Origin: Paraspadella gotoi
Lineage: Eukaryota > Chaetognatha
Direction of reading: 5' to 3'
Length of the DNA: 64,000 nucleotides
Assembly (NCBI GenBank): GCA_051294375.1
Contig: CM119270.1
Coordinates: 1,021,238-1,085,237 of the forward strand
The translations under genes were made by a program, and so were the position numbers. Within the stretch, counting starts at the first letter, position 1. Each line of letters begins with the position of its first letter. The notes beneath the pieces were generated by a model that searched no databases, was not told the origin of the DNA, and worked only from the letters and a program-made list of their open reading frames with translations. Below, in pieces: positions 21,452 to 45,186 of this stretch.

Positions 21452-24400
21452 ATGGCGGAAAACTCTACGGCGCCGCTCCGCACCGTTGCGCGGTGCCAGT
21501 TCGGCATCCTCAGCCCGGACGAGCTCCGTCGCATGTCCGTGACGGAAGGCGGGATTCAGTACGCGGAGGCGATGGAAGGCGGACGGCCCAAATTGAACGG
21601 ACTCATGGACCCGCGTCAGGGATCAGTCGATCGGGCAAGCCGATGTCAGACCTGCGCGGGCAACATGTCCGAATGCCCCGGACACTTCGGTCACATCGAA
21701 CTCGCGAAGCCCGTCTTCCATATCGGTCCGTTGATGTTGTTGTTGTTGTTGTTGAAGGAAAAAGGAAGTTAAACGAGGGAACGAATAAATTACCGTGGAA
21801 TGAATGAATGAATACTAATTACCGTTGAAGAAAGAAATGAATGTTTAACTAAAATTTGAGCTATCGTATGGTGGTAAAGTGTAGTTAAAAACTAATGAAC
21901 GATAAAAATGGGAAGGATAATAATCGTAATCTGGAATTACAAGGAACCCCTCCCCTCCATCCTATTCCTTACCACTTGGCCTTACCCCTTTGTCCTACAC
22001 TTGGCTCTACCTCTTGGCCTTACCCCTTGGTCTTGCCTTACCCCAGGCTTCCTCACCAAATCTCTCAAGATTCTCCGCTGCGTGTGTCACTTTTGCTCTC
22101 GTCTCCTGATCGACCCCAACAACCCGAGGATGAAGGAGGTCGCCTCCAAGACAAAGGGTCACCCCAGGAAGAGGCTCGCCCACGTCTACGACCTCTGCAA
22201 GGCCAAGACCGTCTGCGAGGGCGGGGATGAGATGGAGGTCAAGGGCGGAGAGGAGCCCGAAGGGGCTCCCGAGGAGGGCGGCGGGGCCAAGAAGAAGGGC
22301 CACGGCGGCTGCGGCCGGTTTCAGCCCAAGCTGAGGAGAACGGGTGAGTCAACGAAAATGAAAGAAGAAAGAGAAAAATGAGGAATTGAGGAAACCAAAT
22401 ATAAAAAGACAAAGACTATTCGAGACATTGAAAGGTCATGTAACACAATGTCTTGAATGTCATTACAAATACAGACAGAAAGACAAGGTCAAAGTAAAGA
22501 GTAACCTCATCCAAATGTTAAAACGTTTTTTTTTCGCTGGATGGACAATTGGACATTATACAGTAGGGTGGAGTGATGAAAAGATTGAGCGATGGAACAA
22601 TATTTTTTTGCTGTTTTTGTATATGTAATAAAAAATAATTAAGCTTTTTTTCAAAAAATAATTGTATAACAGTATTATTAATTAAATTTTCTTTATAGTA
22701 ATATCCTTGTAAAATCATAAAATTTTAAAATCAGATTTTTTTAATTTTAAGAACAATTTTGAATTCGCCGGAAAAAACTGAAAAAACTTTTATAAAATAT
22801 GTTATATGATATTTTTAGATAAATTATAAAATTTGACCTTTTTTTTCCATTTTTGATGCTGAAGACATTGAAATTTTTAATAACATATTTTATATTTTTG
22901 ATCCAACTTTTTATGAAGAATCAGAATCTTTAATAAAAATTTTTAAAAAAATTTTTTTTAAATTTTTGATTTTATAAGGATATTACTTAAAATATATTGT
23001 AATTAATGATACTGTTCTCCAAACAATATAAGCAAAATATTTTTGGTACTCCTTAACGATATTATCTTATGTCTAAATATCTTTGTTTGTTCACTCAAAT
23101 TAAATTTATGTTCCCCAGTGCTCCACTCTATTATACAGTAATATAGACACGAGGGGAAAAAGACTCTTCGACGTTTTCCCTCTTAATTTTACTTTCCCCC
23201 TCGAATTCCATCTCCGCCTAAGGTCTCGACATCTCGGCCGAATGGAAAAACGTGAATGAAGAATCTCAAGAGAAGAAGATCATGTTGACGGCAGAACGAG
23301 TCCACGAGATTTTCAAGCGAATCTCCGACGAAGACTGCGTCCTCTTGGGGATGGACCCTCGATACGCCCGACCCGACTGGATGATCATCACAGTCATGCC
23401 CGTCCCTCCGCTCTGCGTCCGACCCTCCATCGTCATGTTCGGAGGATCGAGTCGCTCGCAGGTGCTTTGTGTCTAACGGGGACTAGAGACATAGACAGAA
23501 AGAGAGAGAGAGAGAGATAGAACATTGTCTGTCTCTCTTTCTCTCGGATAAATGTTCTGACAAACAAATGTGATTTACCTTAGATATATGCAACTGTTGT
23601 TCATTGGAATTTTTCATAATTTTCAACCAACATATAATTAATTAATTGATAATTAATTAATCCAACAATTAATTATAAAATGTCATCATTTTTAAAAGTA
23701 TCCCTGAAATAATGAAGCAAATGAAGAGATATGGGAAATAAACCTTTTACCTTATGCAATTAAAATTGTGGAACTAAAGTCTGAAACACTTTGACCAATA
23801 ACCATTAACCAATTTCCCCCCTCTTCTCTACAGGACGATCTGACCCACAAATTGGCGGATATCATCAAAGCGAATCAGCAGCTGAAGAAGAACGAGCTCA
23901 ACGGCGCCGCCGCCCACATCATCGCCGAGGACACGAGGATGCTGCAGTTCCACGTGACGACGCTGACCGACAACGACCAACCGGGTCTGCCGAGGGCGTC
24001 GCAGAAGAGCGGACGTCCGCTCAAGTCCATCAAGCAACGTCTCAAGGTTTATGACCAATTATTTCATTTTGTGAAGTGAAGTGTAATCTAAAATTAATAT
24101 AAGTATATACTATATAGTACCTATAAATGTGCGAAATAGATAAACTAGCATTAATTCTGCTCTTAGATAGATATTTTTGTGAGTACGCTTTACTGTAGTC
24201 CACATTTCCGAGAAATTCAAATCGCTCCCCCCCCCTTCCCCTTTAAAAGGGCAAAGAAGGTCGAATCCGCGGGAACTTGATGGGAAAGCGCGTCGACTTT
24301 TCCGCTCGAACCGTCATCACCCCCGACCCCAATCTGGCGCTGGACCAAGTGGGCGTGCCCAAGTCCATCGCCCAGAACATGACCTTCCCCGAGATCGTGA

Positions 24401-25143
24401 CTCCCTTTAACATCGACAAGCTCCAGCAGCTCGTCGCCAAGGGCAACAATCAATACCCGGGCGCCAAGTACATCGTCCGAGAGAACGGAGAAAGAATCGA
24501 TCTGAGGTGAGTTTTGAGTCGGAGAGAGAAAAGGTGAGCGAGGGTTGGGTGAGGTTTTTTTTATTCATCATCACCCTTTATTATTTTCAGGTATCACCCC
24601 AAACCCTCTGATCTTCATCTCCAAATCGGCTACAAAGTGGAGCGTCACGTCCGCGACAACGACTTCATCGTTTTCAATCGCCAGCCCACCCTCCACAAAA
24701 TGTCCATGATGTCGCACAGAGTCAAGGTCAGTTTGGCGCGAGATGGCGAGAATGTTTGAATCGTCTCAATTATTTTATAAGTTAACTTATTTAATTTTAT
24801 AAGTTAACTTATTTAATTTTATAAGTTAACTTATTTAATTTTATAAGTTAACTTATTTAATTTTATAAGTTAACTTATTTAATTTTATAAGTTAACTTAT
24901 TTAATTTTATAAGTTAACTTATTTAATTTTATAAGTTAACTTATTTAATTTCGTGACGAACCAGGTCCTGCCTTGGTCCACCTTCCGCATGAACCTCTCC
25001 GTCACGACTCCCTACAACGCGGACTTCGACGGAGACGAGATGAATCTTCACGTCCCTCAGTCGCTCGAGACGAAGGCCGAACTCCGCGAGATGTTGCGGG
25101 TGGACAGGCTCATCCTCACCCCGCAGTCCAACCGGCCCGTCAT

Positions 25144-25199
<56 letters not shown>

Positions 25200-28100
25200 A
25201 AGAGAGAGATATCTCTACTACATCCTCCTTTGAATTTAGGTATCGTGCAGGACACTCTCTGCGCCGTCCGCAAGATGACCAAGCGCGACGTCTTCATCGA
25301 AAAGCCCGACATGATGAACTTGCTCATGCAGCTGCCCCGCTGGAACGGACACATGCCCATGCCGGCCATTCTCAAGCCGACCCCGCTGTGGACGGGCAAG
25401 CAATTGTTCTCTCTCATCATCCCTGGCAAGATTAACTGCATCCGTACGCACTCGACGCACGACGACGCGGAGGACCGGGGTCCGTACAAATGGCTCACCG
25501 TCGCGGACACTAAGGTGGTGTAGCTTTCTTTCTTTTTTTCCCCCAGATTTAATGGAATTGGAACGACGACCAATAAGAAATTTATTATTAATATTATTTA
25601 TTTGATAAACAAACTATCTTGCCCCTGACTTTTGACAGGCTATGGTTGGTTAAGCAGAGCATCCTTCTTACAACATAGAAAGACTTTGTATTACAAAGTT
25701 TGTAAGCTTCAATGAATCTATTATCATTTCCCCTCTTCCTTCTCAAGGTTCTCGTGGAAAACGGGGAACTCATCTCCGGCATCGTCTGCAAGAAATCCTT
25801 GGGCGCTTCGGCCGGCTCCCTCGTCCACATCGTTTTCCTCGAGATGGGACACGAGATCGCCGGACAATTTTACGGCGACATCCAAACGGTCGTCAACAAC
25901 TGGCTGCTCATCGAGGGCCACTCCATCGGCGTCGAGGACACCATCGCCGATCGGGAGACCTACACCGAGATCCAGCGCGCCATTAAAAAAGCCAAAATGG
26001 AGGTTAGGGGTTTGAGGGAGCGAAATGAGGGCGGGGGGGGGGAATGTAGCCAATGTTCGGAGGTTGGGATGAGGGGTTTTATGTTAATTTTTGTTAATTC
26101 CTAAATTTATGAACGTTGTATACATAGTACATAGGTACTTCGCCGCTGTATTGAAAATCGTACTTCTTGTTTTTAAATTTTACGGCGATTTTAAGATTGT
26201 AAAAGCTTAAATCACTACGCTTCAGGGTTTCCCCAGTGGTTTTAGTTGAATCGTAGCTTTTTGATTCACAATAACGCGTCGTTCCCTTACATTAAGGTCA
26301 TTGACGTTATTGAGAAGGCTCACAACGACGAGTTGGAGCCGACTCCTGGCAACACACTCCGTCAGACCTTCGAGAATCAAGTCAACAAGATCCTCAACGA
26401 GGCCCGAGACAAGACGGGTTCCTCCGCCCAGAAATCTCTCTCGGAATTCAACAACTTCAAGTCGATGGTGGTGTCGGGATCCAAAGGATCCAAGATCAAC
26501 ATCTCGCAGGTCAGAAAAATGAAGGGAACATGTTATTTATTGTCGGATGGGCTCATATACAGCATCTATCGTCTGCAATATTACAATAATACCGTCAGAT
26601 CTGTATTTAAAAAAATAGGGATGATGACGATAATCAATTTAAATTCAATAATAATATAAACAAATAATTTAATAAACCAGTTAAAAATGTGATAAGTCAA
26701 TGGTTCCCAGTATGCTTCAAAAGTTGTTGTCTAACAGAGGAAAGAAGTGAGAATATATCAGTACAATACTTTTACCCCTTCAGGTCATCGCCTGCGTGGG
26801 ACAACAAAACGTCGAGGGAAAACGAATTCCTTTCGGCTTCAAACATCGAACTCTTCCTCATTTCATCAAAGATGATTACGGACCAGAGTCGAGGGGATTC
26901 GTAGAGAACTCTTATCTCGCCGGTAGAGAGAGAGAGAGAGAGAGAGATATCTTTTTTGTCCCTAAACTCCTCCTCCCCAACACTTCAGGCCTCACACCTT
27001 CGGAATTCTTCTTCCACGCCATGGGTGGGCGAGAGGGTCTCATCGACACGGCCGTCAAAACTGCCGAGACAGGTTACATCCAGCGCCGACTTATCAAAGC
27101 GCAAGAGTCAGTCATGGTCGCATACGACGGAACAGTCAGGAACAGCAACAAGGTCGGTATAGCAGGAAAAAAATTAAAACAGCTTTAATTGCTCATCTCT
27201 CTCTCTCTCACATTCTCAGGCTCTGGTCCAACTCCGCTACGGCGAGGACGGCCTGGCGGGCGAGTTGGTAGAGTTCCAAAATCTTCCGACGATGAAGCCG
27301 TCGAATCGCGTCTTCGAGAATAAGTTCAAGTTCGACTTGGCCAACGAGAAGGTGAGGACTTAGGTTGGGTGAGGACTTGGGTTGAGTGAGGACTTGGATT
27401 GGGGGAGGACTTGGGGTGGGGGATGATGGAGACAATTCTTCGTGGAACATCATAACATCATCACCCTCTAACAGGGAGGCCTTGGGTTGGGGGAGAACTT
27501 GGGTTGGGGAGGACTTGGGCTGGGGAGGACTTGGGCTGGGGGAGGACTTGGAGGTTAGAAATCGTAAGGGAGTCGCCTTAGCAGAGTTGATAAGTCTACC
27601 TAATCGATTGGAAAACGAAGTGATCCGCACAACTGATTTAACGTCATGACCTCTTTATTCAATTAAATCTTTATTTGTTTATTTATATGAAATTGGTACA
27701 TATATTTTTTTTAATTCTTTCTTTCTTTATTTATTTACTTATTTAGTTCTTTATTTATTTATTATCATTTCTCTTATCAATCTCCCACCTCAAATTCAAC
27801 AGGCTCTCCGCAAGCATCTGACCGAAGACATCGTCAAGGATATCCAAAGCAGCGCCACCATCGTCACCGACCTGGAGGCGGAGTGGGAGCAACTGCAGCG
27901 CGACCGCGAGAACATCCGGGGCATCTTCCCCATGGGCCAGTCACGCGTCGTGCTGCCCTGCAACCTGCAGCGGATGATCTGGAACGCGCAGAAAATCTTC
28001 AAGATCAATAAACGCGCGCCGACGGATCTGCATCCCTCGCGGATTCTGGAGGGGGTCAAGGTAGGAGGCGTTTTTCATTCCTCGGAAGGCGTCGCATGTG

Positions 28101-31100
28101 TTAATGTGTTTTGAATTGCTTAATTGTTGAGGATTGGCGTGAAACGGAGAAAATGGCTGAATAAGGGTTACTTGTATTTAATTATTCCAGACAATTTTAG
28201 TTGGAGTAGGTGGTGGGCTGTGTGTATTGTTTAGCAGAGTGGATGTTCTATAGATCGGTTGTTTGTTAAATTTGTTTGTTTGTTCTCCCCACCCCCCCCC
28301 AGGAACTGAGCAAGAAATTGGTGATCGTCAACGGAATCGATCCGCTCTCCGTCGCCGCCAACAACAACGCCACCACGCTCATCAACGTCCTCATCCGATC
28401 TACGCTCTGTTGCAAGCAGACCATCGAGGAGCACAAGGTCAGTGGTGAAGAAGGCGTGATGAAAATTAATTAATAACGGAAACTCCAATACAAGTTATTT
28501 TCTTAATAAATTATACTCGTCAAGAATCGACGAGTAAGACCTCTAGAAATATATTGACAATGATGATGTTTAGATAAATATTACAAATTTATTTTAATTT
28601 TCAAATACTGCAATATGCAAATGAGAATAACTAAATCCCTTATGTATCTCTCCCTCCACTCCAGCTCTCCTCCGAGGCGTTCGACTGGCTCCTCGGCGAG
28701 ATCGAGGCACGCTTCAACATGTCCATGGCGGTGCCCGGGGAGATGGTAGGCGCTTTGGGCGCCCAATCCCTCGGAGAACCCGCCACTCAGATGACCCTCA
28801 ACACTTTTCACTACGCCGGTGTCTCCGCCAAGAACGTCACCCTCGGAGTCCCGAGGCTCAAGGAGATCATCAACATTTCTAAGAAACCCAAGACGCCCTC
28901 GCTCACTGTTTTTCTGTTGGGGCAGGCGGCCAGGTAAGGAAAAGGAGAAGTGCTTCGGGAAAGGGGGGTAAGATGATAAGAACCGAAGTTACTCATGTTT
29001 AGTGTAGGTCATTACCACTGAATGCTCTGGACACGCACATGTACAAGCGCTAACTTTTCGCATACACTGCTACAATGCTACATAAAAAAAAGGGAAATAG
29101 GCTTTTAAAATTTTAATTATAATTATAAATTATAAAATATAATTATTTCTTTTTAAAGGAAGAAACTAAATTTCTCCTCTCCCCTTGCTTCCCTCCGTCG
29201 CTCCTCAGAGACGCGGAGAAATGTAAGGACGTCCTCTGCAAGTTGGAGCACACGACTCTGCGCAAAGTCACCGCCAACACCGCCATCTATTACGACCCAG
29301 AGCCGCAGAACACCGTCATCCAAGAGGACCAAGACTTCGTCAACGTCTACTACGAGATGCCCGACTTTGACGTCTCCAGGATCTCGCCCTGGTTGCTCAG
29401 GATCGAATTGGACAGGAAGAGGATGACGGACAAGAAACTCACTATGGAACAGATCGCCGAGAAGATATCGCACGTCCGTAGAGTTTTCGGGGCGGATGGA
29501 GCATAGAAGAGAAGAGAGAGAAGTAGAGAGAGGAGTAGAAGAGAGAGAAATAGAGAGATTAATCAGAAATGGAGAACGATTTAAGGTCAAGAAGATTTAG
29601 GAAGTTATCTGGCCAAAATTGAAATATGCGCTGATTAGATATCGCTGTTAGTTTTAAAAACATTTCTTTAAATTTATCACAACCTCTTCCTGCCCGCTCT
29701 TCCTTTCCTCCCCGCTCTTCCTCCCTGCTCTTCCTCCCCGCTCTTCCTCCCCGCTCTTCCTCCCCGCTCTTCCTTTTCTCCCCGCTCCAGGGTTTCGGGG
29801 AGGACCTCAACTGCATCTTCAACGACGACAACGCGGAGAAGCTCGTCCTCCGCATCCGCATCATGAACTCTGACGACAGCAAGATGGAGGAGAACGAGGA
29901 GCTCGTCGACAAGATGGACGACGACACTTTCCTTCGTTGCATCGAGTCCAACATGCTCACCGACATGAGCCTACAGGGGATCGAGGCCATTGCCAAGGTC
30001 AAATAGTTTTCTCTGACCTTTCCTTTCTTTATAAATCCCTTGCTTTTACTTTTCTTCTTTGCCCTTTCCTTTTCTTCTTTATCCTTTCCTTTTCGTCCTT
30101 TCCTTTCCTCCAATTTCTCTTCTCTCCAATAATATTCTTTTTCCTTTTAGGTCTACATGCATCATCCTTACGAGGAAGAAAAGAAACGCATCACGATCAC
30201 CGACTCTGGCGAATTCAAAGTAAATAAATCCCAACTTCTATTGCATATTTGAAGATAGTACCATTAATGTACCAATAATGAAATAACTAAAGTATTTCTT
30301 ACTTAAACTGTCCCTTTAAACCCTTTCCCCTCGCCTCAGGCTCACGCGGAGTGGATCCTCGAGACGGACGGGACGGCGTTGATGCGCGTCCTCTCCGAGA
30401 AGGAAGTCGATCCCGTCAGAACATATTCGAACGACATCGTCGAGATTTTCTCGGTCTGTTTAGTATTTTATTTATTTAATTTAATTTTCCTTAATATTGA
30501 AGTTCCGCCATCTCACCTCCCGACCCTTTCCTCTTTTCCCCACTTCAGGTGATGGGCATCGAGGCCGTCCGCAAATCCGTAGAGAAAGAGATGAACCGCG
30601 TGATCTCCTTCGACGGTTCCTACGTCAACTACCGCCACCTGGCGCTGCTTTGCGACGTCATGTGCTGTAAGGGTCACCTCATGGCCATCACCCGTCACGG
30701 GATCAATCGTCAGGACTTGGGCTGCCTCATGCGCTGCTCATTCGAGGAGACTGTGGACATCCTGATGGAAGCGGCGGCCCACTCCGAGTGCGACTACATG
30801 CAGGGCGTCTCGGAGAACATCATGTTGGGTCAGCTGGCCCGCGCGGGGACGGGCTGCTTTGATCTTCTTCTTGACGCGGAAAAGTGTAAATTCGGAATGG
30901 AGATTCCCAACGCCGGCGGACTCATGGGCGTGGGCGGCGTCTTGGACGTCGGATGGCAACTCGGCGGCGGCGCCACGCCACAGATGGGCATGAGCCCGCA
31001 GATGACGCCGTGGAACACGGGCGCCACTCCCATGCCCTACGGTGGTTGGACCCCGGGCGGATCGGGCATGACGCCGGGCCAGGCGGGCTTTTCGCCCACG

Positions 31101-32525
31101 GCCGCGTCGGAGCACGGATACTCTCCGGCATGGTCGCCTGGAGGGGCGTTGTCGCCTGGCGGAATGTCTCCCGGAGGGGCGTCGCCGATGTATTCTCCGG
31201 GTCCAGCCTCTCCAAGCGGCGGAACATCTCCGCTCTATTCTCCTACATCTCCTTCGCTAAGCAAGAGTCCCGGCTATTCGCCGACTTCTCCGTCTTATTC
31301 GCCTACAAGCCCATCTTATTCGCCGACATCGCCCACATATTCACCAACGAGCCCATCCTATTCACCGACCAGTCCCAAGTACAGCCCCACTTCGCCTAAG
31401 TACAGCCCGACGTCTCCGCAGTACAGTCCGACTTCGCCTCAGTACAGTCCCACTTCTCCGTCGTACTCGCCGACAAGCCCAAGCTATTCTCCAACCAGCC
31501 CCAGTTATTCACCAACCTCTCCCTCTTATTCGCCGACTTCTCCGTCTTATTCACCAACCAGCCCGAGTTATTCTCCGACCAGTCCGTCTTATAGTCCGAC
31601 TTCTCCTTCATACAGCCCGACATCGCCTTCTTACAGTCCGACTTCTCCATCGTACAGTCCGACCTCGCCATCTTATAGTCCGACATCACCTTCTTACAGT
31701 CCGACATCACCAAGCTACAGTCCTACATCACCAAGCTACAGCCCCACTTCTCCGAGTTACAGCCCAAGTTCTCCTAAATATTCTCCTTCTTCTCCCAAAT
31801 ATTCTCCATCTTCACCATCCTATTCTCCTACGAGTCCTTCTTACTCTCCAACTAGCCCCAGCTACAGCCCGAGCTCTCCTAAGTACAGCCCGCAGAGTCC
31901 TAAATATTCTCCAAGCAGCCCGAGCTATTCTCCAACCAGTCCAAGCTATTCACCAAGCTCTCCACAGTACAGTCCATCGTCTCCTAAATACACGCCGAGT
32001 TCCCCGCAGTACAGCCCCAGCTCTCCGCAGTACAGCCCTACATCCCCTTCTTATTCTCCTACCAGCCCCAGCTATTCACCAAGCAGCCCTCAGTACACCC
32101 CCACGTCTCCCAAGTACTCCCCTTCGAGTCCCAACTATTCTCCGACTTCCCCATCTTACTCACCTTCCAGCCCCAAGTATTCCCCAGCCTCACCGACTTA
32201 TACCCCGTCCTCTCCGCAGTACAGTCCCAGCTCGCCGCAGTACTCTCCAAGTTCTCCCAAGTACAGCCCCTCTTCTCCCCAATATTCACCCACCAGCCCT
32301 ACTTACTCGCCCGCCTCGCCGACCTATTCGCCTTCCAGCCCTCAGTACTCGCCTGCCAGCTTGGCTTATTCGCCCACCTCGCCGCAGTACACTCCCGCCT
32401 CGCCCACTTACTCTCCGACCTCGCCCTCGTATCAAGCGGGGTCGGGATATTCGCCGACCTCACCCACCTACTCGCCCACGAGTCCGGAGGAGGAAGAGGA
32501 GGAGGATGAGGAGGAGGAGACGTGA
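21452..32525 (+). CDS. POLR2A: RNA polymerase II largest subunit RPB1, 2022 aa
   Basis: Exons (21): 21452-21725, 22047-22343, 23223-23461, 23834-24046, 24250-24506, 24591-24726, 24965-25145, 25240-25514, 25748-26002, 26297-26509, 26784-26922, 26989-27152, 27220-27351, 27803-28060, 28303-28437, 28665-28933, 29209-29473, 29791-29997, 30151-30219, 30340-30453, 30549-32525. Phases all close. Visible are the clamp zinc site ([17 protein letters not shown]), lid/rudder region, active-site [11 protein letters not shown] with Asp492/494/496 binding Mg, the bridge helix ([27 protein letters not shown]) and the trigger loop ([21 protein letters not shown]). The last exon holds the whole CTD: 58 heptad-length units from residue 1594 to 2010, consensus YSPTSPS in the first half and more Lys, Gln or Asn at position 7 later, ending in an acidic tail. 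The exon 17 donor (GTCCGT) is weak but fixed by phase and homology. Confidence 0.97.
24773..24951. repeat. 22-base palindromic minisatellite in RPB1 intron 6
   Basis: Eight perfect copies of TATAAGTTAACTTATTTAAT plus TT fill most of a 238-base intron. Each unit contains the perfect palindrome ATAAGTTAACTTAT. Confidence 0.95.
25148..25208 (+). repeat. (GA)n tract after RPB1 exon 7 donor
   Basis: The GA run extends directly from the GTGAG of the 5' splice site. A similar GA run follows the exon 11 donor at 26925-26947. Confidence 0.9.
25575..25700 (-). repeat. Dispersed short repeat, copy D (inverted)
   Basis: TTATTTGATAAACAAACTATC, then TTGCCCCTGACTTTTGACAG is the inverse of the 2672 family. 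It lies in RPB1 intron 8. Confidence 0.7.
27354..27550 (+). repeat. G-rich minisatellite in RPB1 intron 13
   Basis: Repeated blocks of GGGGGAGGACTTGGGTTG begin right at the exon 13 donor, interrupted by a unique stretch near 27430-27470. Confidence 0.85.
28607..28626 (+). repeat. Octamer-containing intron motif (forward copy)
   Basis: TACTGCAATATGCAAATGAG lies about 40 bases before the acceptor of RPB1 exon 16. Confidence 0.8.
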
Positions 32526-33485
32526 AGAAAAGGGAGGAGGAAATGAAGAGAAAAAAACGAGAATGGCTCGTACAGGCAGAAACGAAAAAACAATTACAAA
32601 CATTCTTGTAAATTTACTCTTATTCATTTGTTTATTGTTCAATGGTCGGATCGCACGTACTTTATGTTGCTCTGTTTTGAAATCGATTTCGATGTGACGA
32701 ACTTTCGCCGAAGTTTTTTTTTCCAACAAAAACAAATTTAAAAGAAAAATTTTTATTTGTATAAGATTTTTTTAAAAAAATTTGGTTTATTGATGATTGT
32801 TGTAAATATTCCTTTGCTTTTTTACTTCTCATTGAAACAAAAAAAAACCGTTCTTATTCGTCTTTTCAATTTATTCGTCGATTGATGATAGATGTTGATT
32901 GCCTAAATTTGAGCTTTTATGTTACGGTAACGATGGTGAATATTGTTTATTTAGTGCGTTGTACAGTTTAGCTTCCTTAATTTTTTTGCCATAGAAAAAG
33001 TTGTAAAGTTGGTTTCCGTTTTAATTTTGAAAAAAAAAAACACGATAAGTTGTTAAATTTGAAATTAATACAAGTTTAGTTTTCCCCATTGATTAATTTT
33101 CAATTATTAAAATCATTTTAGATCAAAAGAGAAAGAGACTAATAACTATAAAATAATTTCTTCGACGAATCGACTTTAGTTTCTCATTTCCGGAAAATTC
33201 TCAGCACGTGTGACATTCGGTAGACGCGCGCCAGACTCTCCTCCTGTCTCTGTCTCTCTCTCTCTCACAAAATCCGAAGCCACCCTTTCCCAATCCCCCC
33301 CATTCCCCCCCAAATCGGAAACCACCTCTTCAACACCCCCGCGTTAAATGGAAAGCGGTGGTCGCGTTGTCATCGTCCCCGGATCGAGTCTTCTCTCTTC
33401 CTTCGCCTTCGAAACTCTGCTCCTCGCTTCAGAGTCGCTTCAGTCCGCCGCAGCAGCCGCCTCAGCAAAGGCCAATCCGCCCAAG
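32526..33485. other. RPB1-COPA gap
   Basis: AT-rich 3' region of RPB1, then a C/T-rich stretch (33238-33340). An upstream ATG at 33348 in good context is in frame with the COPA start; see the COPA entry. Confidence 0.5.
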
Positions 33486-44470
<10,985 letters not shown>

Positions 44471-45186
44471 GTGTGAAAAGTGGGGCATTTGGAAGAGGGG
44501 CCTTCGATGGGCCTTTGATGGGCCTTTGGAGGAGGGCCTTTGATGGTCCTTTCTCACGGACGCATCGGAGACTCGATTCATTCCCGAACTTATTAGAGAC
44601 CTCCTTATGTGGAAGAGAAGTCGATAAAAAGATGTTTCGATTATTATTAATTATCAATTTTTAGTTACAAATATTACATCCGCCTTGATCGAAAGTAAAT
44701 CTCTCCACATCTACTACAATAAATGATTATTATAAAAGTTGTTGTTTAGTGAGGTAATCTCACCCAGGTTTCGTTTGAAATAATACAAGAATCCAAGTCT
44801 AGTCTTTTTTCGGCAACGTTATCCGCGCGTTTCTTATTCTCGTCGCTTTTTGTGATCATTAAAGTTTATAAATAAATGTTGGGATCATTTAACTATATAT
44901 AAATATCATGGAATTAAGATGTAAAATGAAATAAAATTTTCACGCATCTTTTTCAACATTTTTTTTCTAACAGTCAATCGTTTAGAATAATAATTCGTTC
45001 TTGATAGCGCTATATACGGTTCCAACTGTTTTAGCGTAACCAGTTATTAACCTGAAACGTTTTAGTTATACTGACTTATGGAATTCGAAGCTTAATAGAA
45101 AAAAAAATTAGGAATAAAACAATTACCGTCGTTAAAACCGATCCCTACCTCCGCCGACTCGATAATCCGCCGTCGCCGCCGCCGCC
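44471..45186. other. COPA-ATAD3 gap
   Basis: A short GGGCCTTTGATGGGCC-type repeat lies near 44500-44545; then AT-rich DNA with the COPA poly(A) signal. No clear acceptor-like site precedes ATAD3. Confidence 0.5.
44718..44723 (+). terminator. Candidate COPA poly(A) signal
   Basis: AATAAA lies about 250 bases after the COPA stop, with GT/T-rich DNA downstream. Confidence 0.45.

Noticed and set aside
30738-31713. Long open frames on the - strand opposite the RPB1 C-terminal domain
   Set aside because: They are shadows of the heptad repeats and GC-rich codons of RPB1 on the other strand.
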